Assembly: GCA_011032825.1 (NCBI GenBank)
Contig: JAADJZ010000027.1
Location: forward strand, 310,001-374,000
Source of the DNA: Massariosphaeria phaeospora
Taxonomy: Eukaryota; Ascomycota; Dothideomycetes; Pleosporales
Direction: 5' to 3'
DNA: 64,000 nucleotides
This document shows positions 48,301 to 59,135 of this stretch, one piece after another. Numbering within the stretch: position 1 is the stretch's first letter; the number at the start of each line of letters is the position of its first letter. The notes below the pieces were generated by a model. It made no database searches. It was not told the DNA's origin and worked only from the letters and a program-made list of their open reading frames with translations. Both the position numbers and the translations under genes were made by a program.

Positions 48301-51300
48301 TCCACCTTCGTTCGCCCTCGCGTAGACCTCTCGTCGCCGGGTGACGTCTGGCGGGGGACCGGCTGGCGCTACCCTCAAGGGCATGCAGCTTTCTATTTCC
48401 GACAATGACCTTAGACCATGCTTTCGGGAGCTCTATTTTGTACATGTCCACTGCGTGGTACTGTCCAGCAAGCATGCACACCGCCCGCATGGGGTCTCAT
48501 GCGGCCATGTCTCCAGCCTGTGCTGGACGGGGTGCCGGTGCCTGAGCTGTTTTCGTTCCTACAAACACCAGACTATTTCTCCAAGGTCTGTCTCGCAGCA
48601 AGGCCTTCCAACCAGAGAAGCAGAACCCACCTTGGGTAATTTGCCCTAGAACACTGTTGCACACCCGAGTCCTGTCTACCTACCACCTAGATGCTTCCCG
48701 CCTTAACTACTATTCATCCTGGGAGCCTGCGTCCCCCATCCGTGCTCTGCGTATTTCCTGTTGGCCGTTTCGTACCAACACTCATTGTGGATCCCAGGAA
48801 CTCGGCGTTGGCCTTCGTAGCGCCCGGCACCCCACAGAAGTAGCTCACAATATTGCGAGGTTTCCGCACTGCTCGCAGCACGCTTCGCCCAACACCGAAG
48901 TCTGGGGAACACAATATCGCCGACCAGGTGCATGGTAGGTGGTAGATCACAAGACAAGTCCATTCGAATTACTGCATGTCTGGTACGAAGTACAAAGAAG
49001 CACGCGCAAGTATTTCAAATAGAAGGATGGTTACTTCTAATAATGTAGGACTTGTCGTCTAGCGTACGGGAGCTGTGGCTACCCGCTTTTCCCGTCTGTT
49101 CAACCTCCAGTTCGCCAGTCGATCCCGGAGCATCTCTCCTACGGATTACTTTCTATTGTCGCCAATCTTCGTCTGGGGATAACAACCAAAATGGCCGGGC
49201 TCCCGCTACCCGTGTTGTTGGGACGCTTCATCTCGAGTACGAGGCTGTGTCTATCCATGGTACTCGAGATTGTAATGGAGTTTTCTTAGTGTCTGCCCTC
49301 TTGGCCCATGGTCGCAGGGCTGCCCTTATCGAACACCTCGACTATTCACGCTCAGACTTAACGATCCCCCGCGTTTTTGTTTTTTCGGTTTGCGGCAATA
49401 TAATTGTATCTTTCGTTCGCGATACAACATCCATGTGTGGATCCTGTTGGATATGAGATGAATATGTACGTACCATCCTTACCGGTAAGTTCCACCAACT
49501 TTCCCTAACCATGCCTAGGCCTTCAGAGCACTTCTTTGTGGCAATCTATACGTGTAAATGATACCCATGTTGTGTACATTCTTGGCCAGGTTCACACAAA
49601 GCGATCTCGCGAGGACCAAGACACAAGAGCCGCGTACACCATCCCGTCTAGAGTTGCGACATTCGCCGTTGGGTCTACATTCTCACTTGAAATGCTGACA
49701 TGCAAGATGCCTCGCCGTTCACTTCTCGGAATGTCACAGCAACAACGGCGCGCGGACGGTTCCGCATTCCTGTTCGGGCGGCTCCTCCAACTAGTTGGAT
49801 GCAAGGCTTGTATGCCGTCTATTAGGCACGAACGGCACAAAATGATTACTGTGAGGCCAGACCCAGGGCTGGTGCGGGGGGGGAAGCGCTTCCAGAGCTA
49901 ATCCTCCGCGTATCCAGGTGTATGTGAGCCGGGTGTCTTCGCTTCCAGAATCCAGACGGTAGGTTCTCTTGGAAAGCTAATTTCCCAGAAGCGCAGCGCG
50001 CATCGTTCTCCCCCGCAAACGCACTTGTTATGTCTCGCGGTAGGTGAATGGGATGGAATAGGGTAACTTGCTCCGAACCCCACGACGAAAACCCCACTTC
50101 CAACACCACTAGATGCCGGGCGATCGTATCCTGACTAGCAACACGAGCATGCACTACATATCACGGTACTGAAGTCCCCGAACAAGCAGGTCCCTACGCT
50201 GCCGGGTGGGAACCCCCACGTGAATCCCCGTATACAGATGTTGGGACGGCGCACATGCAACTCAAGTGGGAGCGTTTGCAACCCGTTGTTGCGGGCGGCC
50301 TTGCACGTGCGTGCAGAAGGTACCTAGGTAGGCACGCACCTACTGTAGCTCGGGATGACCTGCATATCAATCCGTCGGGTTGGATTGTTGTGAACGGCTT
50401 AGCGCTGAGATCCAACTACATTAAACTGCGTTGTTTGCCTTGTTGCGTTCGAAAAAGTCGCTAGGTGAGGAATGGGAAGGTGAATACTAAAGTACGCGCT
50501 CAATCGAACGATACGGGGAAATCGAGGCTTACGTCGCTGCAGCACTGCTACCTACTCTAGGTAGGTCGTTGATCAGCTCGATATTCGCGGCGAATAACTC
50601 TTTCGCCCCTTCTCTTTCCGTCTGCACTTTTTTTCTTTTTTCTGTTCATCTTCTTCTCCTCGCTGTTGTTGCTGCAGGTTTGGGATAGCGATAAGATGAA
50701 AGCTATCCTACTTTCAGCAGTGCCCGAGCATGCGGGTTTTTCTAACATCGCATTTCCTGCTCTAGAGGACATTGTTGGGTGTTTGCAAAGGCGGAAATCG
50801 CACTTGTCGGAGCTTTGACTGATAATACCTCAACTAGCCGCAGGGAACACGACGTATCTGTTTCCTGTTGAGATGCAGAATCCTGGATTCCCAGCTGCTC
50901 GAGGCTGTTTTCTCTGAAGATCTAGCGTCGCCGTGACCCTTTAGGCCTCGATGATAGGTTATCGATGCGGATAGAATGGGTAGATGTATCTATGGTTTCT
51001 CTTTCTTCCGCGTCACTCGACCTCATGACGGGACTTGTTAATGAATACCCGACTGAAATCACAGCAGCTTTTAACAGGAAATATCACCCGCTTCATTAAG
51101 CAAAGAAAAACGTCTTCTCCTCTCTTTTTTCAAGGCGTTAGCGAGGGTGTCAGACCCGCGAAATTGCTAGAGAGTACAGGCAAAGGAAAATGCATCGAAC
51201 CATTTTGATCTTCTTGATATGTACCGCATAATCTGACGAAACTCAGATTTGTCGATAGCCCCTGATGTAACAGCATCTCTAGCAGATGCCCTAGGAGGTA

Positions 51301-52828
51301 GCATTTAGTACAGATTTGCTTCTGTTTGCGCCTCCTGCTGCAACAAGAGGCGTTTTTAAGGTTAAATCTGTAGCAGCTAAGTAAACAGTAGCCAAGCCGC
51401 CAGAGATATTGCTACATCAGGTGCGATCAACAAATCCGAGTTTCACCAGATTATACGGTACTACCTATGTATTTTCACAAACTCGAGATGATTGCGCGCG
51501 TCAAATTGGTGAAAGAATCCTAACATGGCTGTGAGCTGTAAGACCCGGATTCTAACGCTTCGGCTGCTAGCTATCAACCACTTGAGGGCCTAGGGGAACT
51601 GATGGACCAGTACTCTGGTATCAAAAACGTGGTTATGGGATAGCTAAAAGCATGAGCCCTGAACTGATCTGACCTTGGAAGTCAGGAGCCATGTTTTCGG
51701 CAACTGCTACTAGAGGCATATACCCGAGCCCTCCAGACGAAATCCAAACACACGCTCGGATGCGCCCCGACAGCATTCCATTTGCGTCGCCGCTCAGAAA
51801 GCTGTCGTGCCGTTGGAATGGCAGTGAAGCCGCTATTCTCTTGCTACACTTTAGACGCGGTAGCCTTGAATGCAACCTTTTTCTCAGTGAGTCCACACCA
51901 CCCGCCAGTCAGTCGTTGCAACCGGAGAAACATACTACGCACCCAACCTAGGTACACACCGCGAAGCTGTCCCGTCCGGTCCAGCTGCTCGTCGTCGCCG
52001 GTCCGAGGCGCTGATAGCAGCATGGGATGGATGCCTTGCGCATGCAGTCAACATGTATCTACATAATATGTATACGGTACAGGCGAGCAGTCAGGGTAAG
52101 TGCCTATTTGGGCCGGTCTTTCATGCAGTCATGCGGCAATGGCTGACGGTGGGTTTGTATGTACATGTATGTGTGGCTCGGCGCGGCCGGTGATGGGTTG
52201 GGCTTATGTGCATTGCAGGGTGGGCTGGACTGAATGGAGGGTGGATGGATGGAAAGGGAAGGAAATGAAGGGGTGCCCTTGTGGGAAGGTTGCGTAGGGA
52301 AAGGCGGTATTGCGTGGGTTCGGTATGGTGCGAATTTTGGGTTGGGGAGGGCAGAGTCGTCTTGGGGTTGTGTATCTTTCGCAGTTGTGTGCTTGATGGG
52401 AAGGGGTTCTTGAGGCTCGGTCGTGGTCGGGTGTAGATGCCTTCAAGATTGTGAGTCAGGGCTGCAGTGGTTTGCTGGGTTGAGATACTGGCGTCACTTG
52501 GTCCCTCTCCAGGTTCTCCACCCATCAAATTTAGAATGAAAGCGTATGAAACAATCGGATGGAGGGCTAATCGGTCTTAAACCGCAGATCCAGGTCTTGT
52601 CCGTTGATAGTCCTAGACGGCGTGTCGATAGTACCGATGAGTGTCTAGGGCTGCTTCCACGCTGTTAGCATCGTGCACACTCTCCGTGAAGCCACGCATT
52701 AATTTGACGTTTTCTCTCTTTCAATCGCGCCGAGTACACTCCATATATACACTTTCACAGCCACGAGATCCGAATTGACCGATACGCCGAACCGTGCATT
52801 GCTTCCCATTCCATCTCTCTGCGCCCCT
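45307..52828. other. 7.5-kb gene-poor region
   Basis: No supported coding gene. From 45.3 to about 48.5 kb it is GC-rich with frames open on both strands at once (Arg/Ala/Pro/Ser-rich shadows). From 48.5 to 52.8 kb it is more balanced, with only short frames such as 49052-49456 and 49536-49901 that look like no protein I know. A MITE-like element sits at 51222-51461. Some of this must be promoter/leader of the CRIB gene. Non-coding RNA cannot be excluded. Confidence 0.5.
51222..51461. mobile_element. MITE-like element with ~65-bp terminal inverted repeats
   Basis: The left end GTACCGCATAATCTG is matched on the opposite strand by the right end GTACCGTATAATCTG. The match continues inward for about 65 bases with scattered, mostly transition differences (AAACTCAGATTTGT against AAACTCGGATTTGT; CCTGATGTAACA against CCTGATGTAGCA). 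Total 240 bp, no coding capacity; an inner stem (GCGCCTCCTG ... AGAGGCG) makes it nearly all fold-back. A target duplication is not obvious: both ends are flanked by T, and no TA pair is certain. Non-autonomous DNA transposon is the likely class. Confidence 0.75.
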
Positions 52829-53141
52829 CTAAGTGGTTATGGTGTGGTGCCCCTCGTCATGGTGGTCCTCGTCCTTGAAAAACATCTGCTCCGCGACGAG
52901 GTATCCGGCGAATGCAACGGTTGCGATGCCGAGGCCGGGGAAGGTGCCCTTGAAGCGGTTCCACCGTGTGAACGGGCCGGTGTATCGCCAGGCTTCACTG
53001 CGCCCAGCTTAGCATGGCCGTCCTGTAGTTATTGCGATGTTGGGAGACGCACTATCGTGACCAAGGGTCGCCTTTGGAACTGGCGGCCGCGGCGGCGTAC
53101 TTCTTGGGGTCGAAGCCGGTGATGGAGGGGCGTGGTGCCAT
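52829..53141 (-). CDS. NDUFB3: NADH:ubiquinone oxidoreductase subunit B12 (NDUFB3-like)
   Basis: Accessory subunit of mitochondrial complex I, in the membrane arm. Two exons, 53141-53053 and 52997-52829, with a 55-nt intron (GTGCGT donor, GCTAAG branch, GCGCAG acceptor, phase 2), encode 85 residues. The sequence shows the family pattern: MAPRPSITGFDPKKYA, then DPWSRYEAWRY across the junction, TGPFTRWNRFKGTFPGLGIA, one membrane helix (ATVAFAGYLVAEQ) and a His/Asp-rich end (FFKDEDHHDEGHH). The residues around the splice (WSR-Y-EAWRY) confirm the join. No cleavable presequence, as usual for this subunit. Divergent from CAF1 with 462 bases between starts. Confidence 0.92.
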
Positions 53142-53603
53142 GGCGGTGCTGGTGTGGTTAGCAACCGCGTCTACCGTGGCCCGCCACGTCTTCTGATAGA
53201 GCAGCCGGGCGTATATACGTACTGTGGGAGCTGCTGTGAGCAATTGGAGCAGGGAGGGGACTGCAGGATGATGTCGTCGCGGTTGCGCAGCTCTGGCCGC
53301 GCAGCAGTTCGCCAGTTACGTCTTGGCGAACGAGCTTGGGCCACTGTCGATGCACACCTTCCAGAGAGCAGCGCGCGACGGCCTCTTCGCACTCACCACC
53401 TCGCCCCTCTTCAACCCGCTGTCGCTCTCGCCACTGCTCTGAAAGTCTTTGGCTAAACATCCAGCCGAATACATCCCCACGTGATTGCCGTCGTGCGGTC
53501 TGCTGCGAACACGATACGGAAAGCTCTACGCTCGCGAATGCCCCCGACTTTTACCAATTCTCAACTGGAACGCACACCAGCTCTCCAGCAATAGCCAGGC
53601 ACG
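53142..53603. promoter_or_regulatory. divergent NDUFB3/CAF1 promoter region
   Basis: 462 bases containing both promoters and leaders. Frames that run through it on both strands are shadows. No specific element called. Confidence 0.5.
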
Positions 53604-55301
53604 ATGCCACCCCACGGCGGCCGCTTCCCGGGCCACAATCTGTCAAATCCTTTCGCGCACCTCTCGAACCCAGTCCACCAGCAACCACAGCTGCAACAGC
53701 AGCAGCACCAGCAGAACATGCAGCATCCCGGCTTCGGCGGCGGCAACCCCGGCCACAATATCAATCTCTTCGGCCACAACCAGAGCACCTTCCAACCCAA
53801 TGCGGGCATCGGTGGCGGAATCGGCGGTGCAGGGCTGGGTGCGGCAGCGGGGCTCGGTGGGGTGAGTGGAGGGACCGGACTCGACGGCCATGAGGCGCGC
53901 ATGCGCTTTGCTCATGGCGCTCAACTGCAGCAAGAGGCCGCTCTGGGCCGCGGACAAGACGGCGCAAAAGGCATCGCGGGACAGCGGATACGGGAGGTCT
54001 GGAAGTCGAACCTGCATCAAGAGATGGACTTGCTACGGGCTCTCGTCGACCAATATCCGTACATAAGCATGGTCAGTACATTCGCTTTCTTTCGCGGACC
54101 GCATCGTTTCTTCTATCCGGGACGAGTGTTGTGTCTAATATGTGCTGAAAGTCCGCCGTCAATGGGGGCGTCAGCTATTCCTATGACTGGGTATCGGAGT
54201 GTTTTCTTGTCTTCTTTTCTGGCGCTCCGTTCGTATTTTGCTTTCCAGAAGATGCTAATAGCTATGCAGGATACCGAGTTCCCCGGCGTTGTCGCCCGTC
54301 CGATCGGAGACTTTACCTCCAAGGCATCGTATCACTATCAAACTGTGCGCTGCAATGTCGACCTCCTGAAAATCATCCAGCTAGGACTCACACTCTTCTC
54401 GATACAAGGCGATATACCGCCTTCGCACCTTGACACTACTCAACTGAGCTATCAGCCAAAGTCGGTACAGCACTACGCTAGCAATATCATTGTCTGCCCA
54501 TGCACCTGGACCTTCAACTTCCAATTTTCACTAGAGGACGACATGTACAACGAGGAGTCTATTCAAATGCTCAAGAAATCGGGGGCCGACTTTGAGAAGC
54601 ATGCTACACAGGGTATTGATCCTGAAGAGTTTGGGTCCCTACTAATTACATCTGGCATGACCCTTACAGAAGACGTCAACTGGATATCATTTCACTCCGG
54701 TTATGATTTCGCGTATCTTGTGAAAATGCTGAGCTCAAAACCGCTTCCCGAAGAAGAAGAATCTTATCGCAAGCTCGTTGAGATCTTCTTCCCCCGGCTT
54801 CTGGACGTCAAGTACCTATGGCGTCACGCAAATAACCTTGTCCGCCGTGGCGTTATCGGATCCCAAGCTACGAATATCCTGAATAACCTAGGAACGAAAT
54901 CCGGACTTCAGGACCTCGCAGATGAACTGAACTGTCAGCGCATTGGGACTTCACACACCGCCGGCTCGGACGCTTGGCTTACAGGCGCCGTTTTCTGGGA
55001 GATGAGGAAGAAGATATTCGATGGAAATGTGCCAGATGAGATGAACGGACAGATGTGGGGGCTCACAGGTGTTGGGCCACCAGCAAGCACTACTATCCAG
55101 AACGCCGTGTTAGCGGGCTATCAAGGGATGAACGGCATGATGTTCCACCCCGGAGCCCCGGCAACACATCAAGGCAACGGTCCTAGCACCCCAACGAACC
55201 ACCCGGCAGGCCTGGCAACGACCCCCGGACCTTCTCACGGTGGAATGATGACGCCCGGTGCCACAGGTAACTTTGGAGAATTCAGATATGGTGGCAAGTA
55301 A
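53604..55301 (+). CDS. CAF1: CCR4-NOT deadenylase subunit CAF1/POP2
   Basis: Poly(A)-shortening 3'-5' exonuclease of the CCR4-NOT complex. Exons 53604-54071 and 54270-55301 give 499 residues. The 198-nt intron (GTCAGT ... GCTAATAGCTATGCAG) is a multiple of three and has no stop, so an unspliced reading adds 66 residues in the middle of the fold; protein continuity (YPYISM then DTEFPGVV) shows it is an intron. The N-terminal 120 residues are Gln/Gly/His-rich and disordered. The RNase D-type (DEDD) active site: Asp and Glu of DTEFPG (157, 159), Asp in FHSGYDFAYL, and Asp/His region GLQDLADEL with GTSHTAGSDAWLT. The Pro/Gly-rich C-terminus ends FRYGGK. Possible alternative 3' exon: see findings. 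Confidence 0.95.
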   Translation: MPPHGGRFPGHNLSNPFAHLSNPVHQQPQLQQQQHQQNMQHPGFGGGNPGHNINLFGHNQSTFQPNAGIGGGIGGAGLGAAAGLGGVSGGTGLDGHEARMRFAHGAQLQQEAALGRGQDGAKGIAGQRIREVWKSNLHQEMDLLRALVDQYPYISMVSTFAFFRGPHRFFYPGRVLCLICAESPPSMGASAIPMTGYRSVFLSSFLALRSYFAFQKMLIAMQDTEFPGVVARPIGDFTSKASYHYQTVRCNVDLLKIIQLGLTLFSIQGDIPPSHLDTTQLSYQPKSVQHYASNIIVCPCTWTFNFQFSLEDDMYNEESIQMLKKSGADFEKHATQGIDPEEFGSLLITSGMTLTEDVNWISFHSGYDFAYLVKMLSSKPLPEEEESYRKLVEIFFPRLLDVKYLWRHANNLVRRGVIGSQATNILNNLGTKSGLQDLADELNCQRIGTSHTAGSDAWLTGAVFWEMRKKIFDGNVPDEMNGQMWGLTGVGPPASTTIQNAVLAGYQGMNGMMFHPGAPATHQGNGPSTPTNHPAGLATTPGPSHGGMMTPGATGNFGEFRYGGK

Positions 55302-56540
55302 TTGCACTATTTGACTTTCTTGCTAAGTGTACTGTGTACAGGGCAGGTTCCGCCCGCTCATCCCTGGACTTGGCCACAGCAGCATCATGGGTTCGCCAGA
55401 CCACATAATAATCCTGGTTTCGCCACACCATACAATCATGGATTCGCCGGACCACCTACTCCTGGATTCGCCGGACCACCTCGTCATGGATTCATCGGAC
55501 CGCCTAATCATGGATTCCCCAGACCACCCAATCATGGCCCGCAGCTGTATCAACCCTTTCTCACTCCCCAGCGACAGCCGTGGCATGGAGCGTCGTCTCA
55601 ATCTCCTCGGCGACGCCGGCAGTAATTCAACTCATGCCATGGGTCCTGTTTTTTTTTTCGTTTGGGCACTGTTAAAATAGTTCGCATTCTTCTGGCGCTT
55701 GGTCGGTTTCCTGGTGGGGGCTAGGGTACTGGCGGACCGTGGACGGTTGGTCGGCCTACTTGCTGTATTGTATAGGTAGTTGAGGTGTTCATGGCAGGCA
55801 AAACGCTGCGTGCATGTAACTGTGAATCAAAAGCGAGGAACTTTCGAAATCCTTTGAGTTTCTAGCCTTTTGGAACTGATGTGGTGAGAAATTGGTGCCG
55901 CTACATCATTCTATGTGACTGAATCGTGTCCTCATATGTTAACTGGAGTAGATGTGCTAAAGCTTAGCTCTGGATTTATAGTCATTCAAGAGGCGGCGTT
56001 TTTCCTACAAGGTCTTGCTATCTACTTCCTTCACTCTTGCTACCCTCGATGGCAGCTCTGAGCGGCTACGCCGGGTGTTTTGACTTTCGTTTAGTGGATC
56101 TGCGCTATCCGGACCATGCATGGCTGGTTCGCCGAGCAGATGGAGTGTGTGAACGGAGTAGATGGCAAATATTTTTCAGACTGTAACAAGGGACACGAGG
56201 GTGAGTGTATAGAATTGGACATGTGGTTATCTACTGTCTTAACGACCTGAAAAGCAGTGGATGGAGATTTCATGGTGTTTAATTGACCGCCACTGCCACG
56301 GAGACTGTCGTCCATTCCATTTTCTCGTTGTACCAATCCACTACTGCTAACTGTATGGTGATATAGTGAGTGGCCTGAGTGAGGCAATGCAAAATGACGG
56401 CATGGCCATCTAGGGAACAAGGCCAAAAGCCGTCTTACCCATCCCTCCAATTCCCATCCCATGCGTTGCTACCGTATCAGCTTGCCATGTATGCCAAACT
56501 CCTGCCGTCGGAGACATTGGGCCTACTTTCGCCCATGCTC
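55302..56540. other. CAF1 3' region with minisatellite, no other gene seen
   Basis: 1.2 kb between convergent CAF1 and the F-box-like gene. Beyond the 24-bp minisatellite (55389-55535) and a T-run near 55650, only short unrecognised frames occur. Confidence 0.55.
55389..55535 (+). repeat. 24-bp minisatellite just after CAF1 stop
   Basis: One 27-nt unit (55389-55415) and five 24-nt units (from 55416, 55440, 55464, 55488 and 55512). Each starts GGATTCGCCGGACC or a near copy. In the plus frame they encode an 8-residue repeat GFAGPPxH. The frame is open from 55302 to 55625. Confidence 0.9.
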
Positions 56541-57491
56541 CTAATCGTCTGACTGACAAGCCGACCCCACCTCTTGAGCCCTCGCGCTCTCCACCCACGT
56601 CCACCCACCCTCCGTCTCCCTCGCGTCCAACGCCCAGCCAAACCCCTCAACGCCCCAGTCCCTCAGCCGCGCCGCAGCGTCGATGCCGCGCACCACGCTG
56701 AACCCTTTCTCGCCCTCCAAGACATACGCCGCCTCGTCCAAGACCTCCTCGCTGCCAAACGCAAACGCCGGCGTCTCAAACACGACTTCGAACGACGGGT
56801 GGCAACAGTCGGAGAGGTCGTCGCCCCAGCGCGGGCGCGCGATGGCGGCGGCGTCGTGGGCGAGCGTCATGAGGAGGCGTCGTGTGCTGGTGTAGGGCGA
56901 GATGAAGAGGCCAATTTGCATGCGTTTGGCTGACTGTAGATCTAGACGCGGATTGTTGTTAGTAACGGTCAAAGCGAGCAAGACTGAGGAGGTAGAAGAG
57001 CAAGACTTACACAGATTCGCAAGGCGGATCCACATCAACAGCCCGATGTCTTCGCGGTCCAGGTCCACGCGGTCCTCGTCCCGAAGCCTCAGCCGCTGCC
57101 ACACATGCTGGTCCTGCTGCTGGCGCAACATGTACAAGAAGGCCGGCACGGTCTGGAAGTGCTCGCTCGCGACGATGAGTTGCGGCGGGCCGAGCTTCAT
57201 CGTTTCGATCTCGAGCGTGGCTTCGGCTTCGTCGCGGATGGTGCGGCAGGTGCGCAGGATGGCGCGGTCGACGAAGCGGAGCACGAGTATGATGACGGCT
57301 TTGCTGGCCGCGGGCTCCTGGTGGCCGACGGTGTGGATCGTGCGCGGCGCGAGGTAGGAGTAGATGCGCAGGCGGACGGGTTTGGGGAGCGAGAGGAAGG
57401 GGATGCGGTTCGGGGGTTGGACGTGGAGGTGGCGGATGTCGGGGAGGGGGGAGTCCATGGACGCGATCCAGTATTCCTTAATGATAGGCAT
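56541..57491 (-). CDS. F-box/2EXR-like hypothetical protein
   Basis: Fungal hypothetical with an N-terminal motif like the F-box-related 2EXR family: IPFLSLPKPVRLRIYSYLAPRTI, then an ILRTCRTIRDEAEATL segment. Function not known; such proteins are often adaptor-like. The open frame spans 316 codons, but a good intron lies inside it: donor GTAAGT (57010), branch TACTAAC, acceptor TCTAG (56942). This intron is 69 nt and stop-free, so the frame survives either way. Spliced exons 57491-57011 and 56941-56541 give 293 residues and read LANLYLQSAKRM, more protein-like than the Ser/Thr-rich retained segment. Start at MPIIKEYW; a second Met (MDSPLPD) twelve codons on is also possible. Confidence 0.7.
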   Translation of the reverse strand: MPIIKEYWIASMDSPLPDIRHLHVQPPNRIPFLSLPKPVRLRIYSYLAPRTIHTVGHQEPAASKAVIILVLRFVDRAILRTCRTIRDEAEATLEIETMKLGPPQLIVASEHFQTVPAFLYMLRQQQDQHVWQRLRLRDEDRVDLDREDIGLLMWIRLANLCKSCSSTSSVLLALTVTNNNPRLDLQSAKRMQIGLFISPYTSTRRLLMTLAHDAAAIARPRWGDDLSDCCHPSFEVVFETPAFAFGSEEVLDEAAYVLEGEKGFSVVRGIDAAARLRDWGVEGFGWALDARETEGGWTWVESARAQEVGSACQSDD

Positions 57492-58016
57492 GTTTTCTTG
57501 TGTGGTCAGCCTAATGGTTTAGGTTCGGGAGTTTGCGTGGTGCGTGGTAGACTTAGGGTGGTGGTTGTACTAAGTAAGGCAGTAAACAAATATTTCTAAA
57601 GAGAAGTTGTGGCAGTTGTGAGCTAATATAAGAATGAAATGGCCGAGGCTGGCCCGCCAATTTGAGTTGGAAATCCAAGGCGAGAGGTAGATGGCATGGA
57701 AGCTGCCCTACTTGAAAAAATGTTGTAGGGAAAAGTACTCTTGTGAAAACAGTTAGCGCCCGCTAAGACACCACCAACCGCAAAAGTTTAAAAGTTTACC
57801 ATGGTGAAAGTAAGCGTTTCAAAGTTGCAATGTAGCTCCAATTCATGAGGTTTGATTGGTAGATGCAGCACCTCTTTGTACGAATAGACAGAGACAATAG
57901 GGAAAGGGTATCAGCGCACCATAGTACTAATGGCAATATAGTCGGACGGTACTGGAAGCTCGCGTAAGAGACCAGGGTACCGAATAAACACCCGCGATCT
58001 ATAGATTTGGTAGCGA
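57492..58016. other. intergenic, no gene seen
   Basis: 525 bases of moderately AT-rich sequence holding the F-box-like gene's promoter and the 3' end of the PAP2 gene. No features. Confidence 0.6.
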
Positions 58017-59135
58017 TTAGGTTCTCCTAGCGTTCAAGGGTCTCATTTCACCCTCCTCGTCACCCTCGTCGAACTCATCCAGCTCAAAATCCCCTGCGCC
58101 TCTTATCCTCTCTTCTTCATCCTTCACTTTGCCAGAGCCATTCAGCGAGTCCGCTGGGTTGGGATAAGGTGTCGCGCATTTGCTACTCCGCAACGGAGGG
58201 TAGTATCGCCTGTAGGTGTAGTATGATACTGAAATACCTAAGATTGAACCTATCGTCACGTCATACACGTCGTGTCGATAATCTTCGCACCTCGATATGG
58301 CAATCAACGCGGCACCGAGGAGAGGCGCGAGCGCGAGGAGGACGCGGGCGAGATCGGTTCGCGGACGGAAGACGTGGCATTGGCCGGCGAGGAAGAGCGC
58401 TAAGTACCCGAGGCCGCTGAACGCGAAGCTGCTATGTCCGCTAGGAAAACTGCGCCAGCCATCATGAAGTATATGGTGATCTTCTTCAGTGCAGACCTCG
58501 AATGTGACGAGTTGGTGATCTGGCGTGCCCTTTGCCGGTTTACACCTCGCAATAAGATCAGGGCGCGGCCGTCCCACCGCGTTCTTGATGAGGTCGGTTA
58601 TGAATATTGTTAGTATCATGCTGATAAACCAGCCGAGAATCGTGACGTGCGATTTATGTCCTCCGGGCTGAAGGACGAGAGCCCATGCTATGAGCACCCC
58701 TAATGGTACCGCGCCCGCGTATATGAATAGCCAAACTTCAGACACTTGTCAGTCTCGCCTGAATCTCCCGGAGTATTTCTTAAAGCAACGCACCAACAGA
58801 GACGCGTTCGACTTCGGCATGGGGGTATTGGATTGCGAGGTTGTCTAGGGAAAACATGCGGTGAAACGGTTCGGCGAAGAATTGGATCTAAACGTCTTAG
58901 CCCAGGTGTTTCAAAAGGAGTAACATGCAAACATACTACAATATATCCAGCAACAAGAATTGCTATGCCAATATAATCAGAAGCATAGGACCGCTGTCAG
59001 ACACATTAGTGCTAGAAACGAAGAGGCACACGACGTGTTCATTACCTGCCAGAAGCGAGCAGCGGCTCCGAGGAAGCCTTGCGACTGGAGAAGCTCATTA
59101 GTGCGCCCGCGCGATGAGTTGCCATGGCTAGGCAT
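58017..59135 (-). CDS. PAP2-family lipid phosphate phosphatase (DPP1-like)
   Basis: Membrane phosphatase dephosphorylating diacylglycerol pyrophosphate/phosphatidate-type lipids. Four exons: 59135-59046, 58993-58937, 58887-58794 and 58735-58017 (introns 52, 49 and 58 nt), giving 319 residues. The three PAP2 motifs are present: KNAVGRPRPD, SFPSGHSSFAF and ISRCEDYRHDVYDV. They lie among about six hydrophobic segments (AIAILVAGYIV type, WLFIYAGAVPLGVLIAW, ILGWFISMILTIFITDL). The C-terminus is acidic and cytosolic (FELDEFDEGDEEGEMRP). Two acceptors for exon 4 (after 58736 or after 58745) differ by nine nt and keep frame; the shorter gives ERVSVVWLF, which fits the family better. It is the last intact gene before the AT-rich block, with its start about 250 bases from the boundary. 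Confidence 0.9.

Noticed and set aside
53643..54020. 125-codon minus frame opposite CAF1
   Set aside because: Antisense of the Gln/Gly-rich N-terminus of CAF1.
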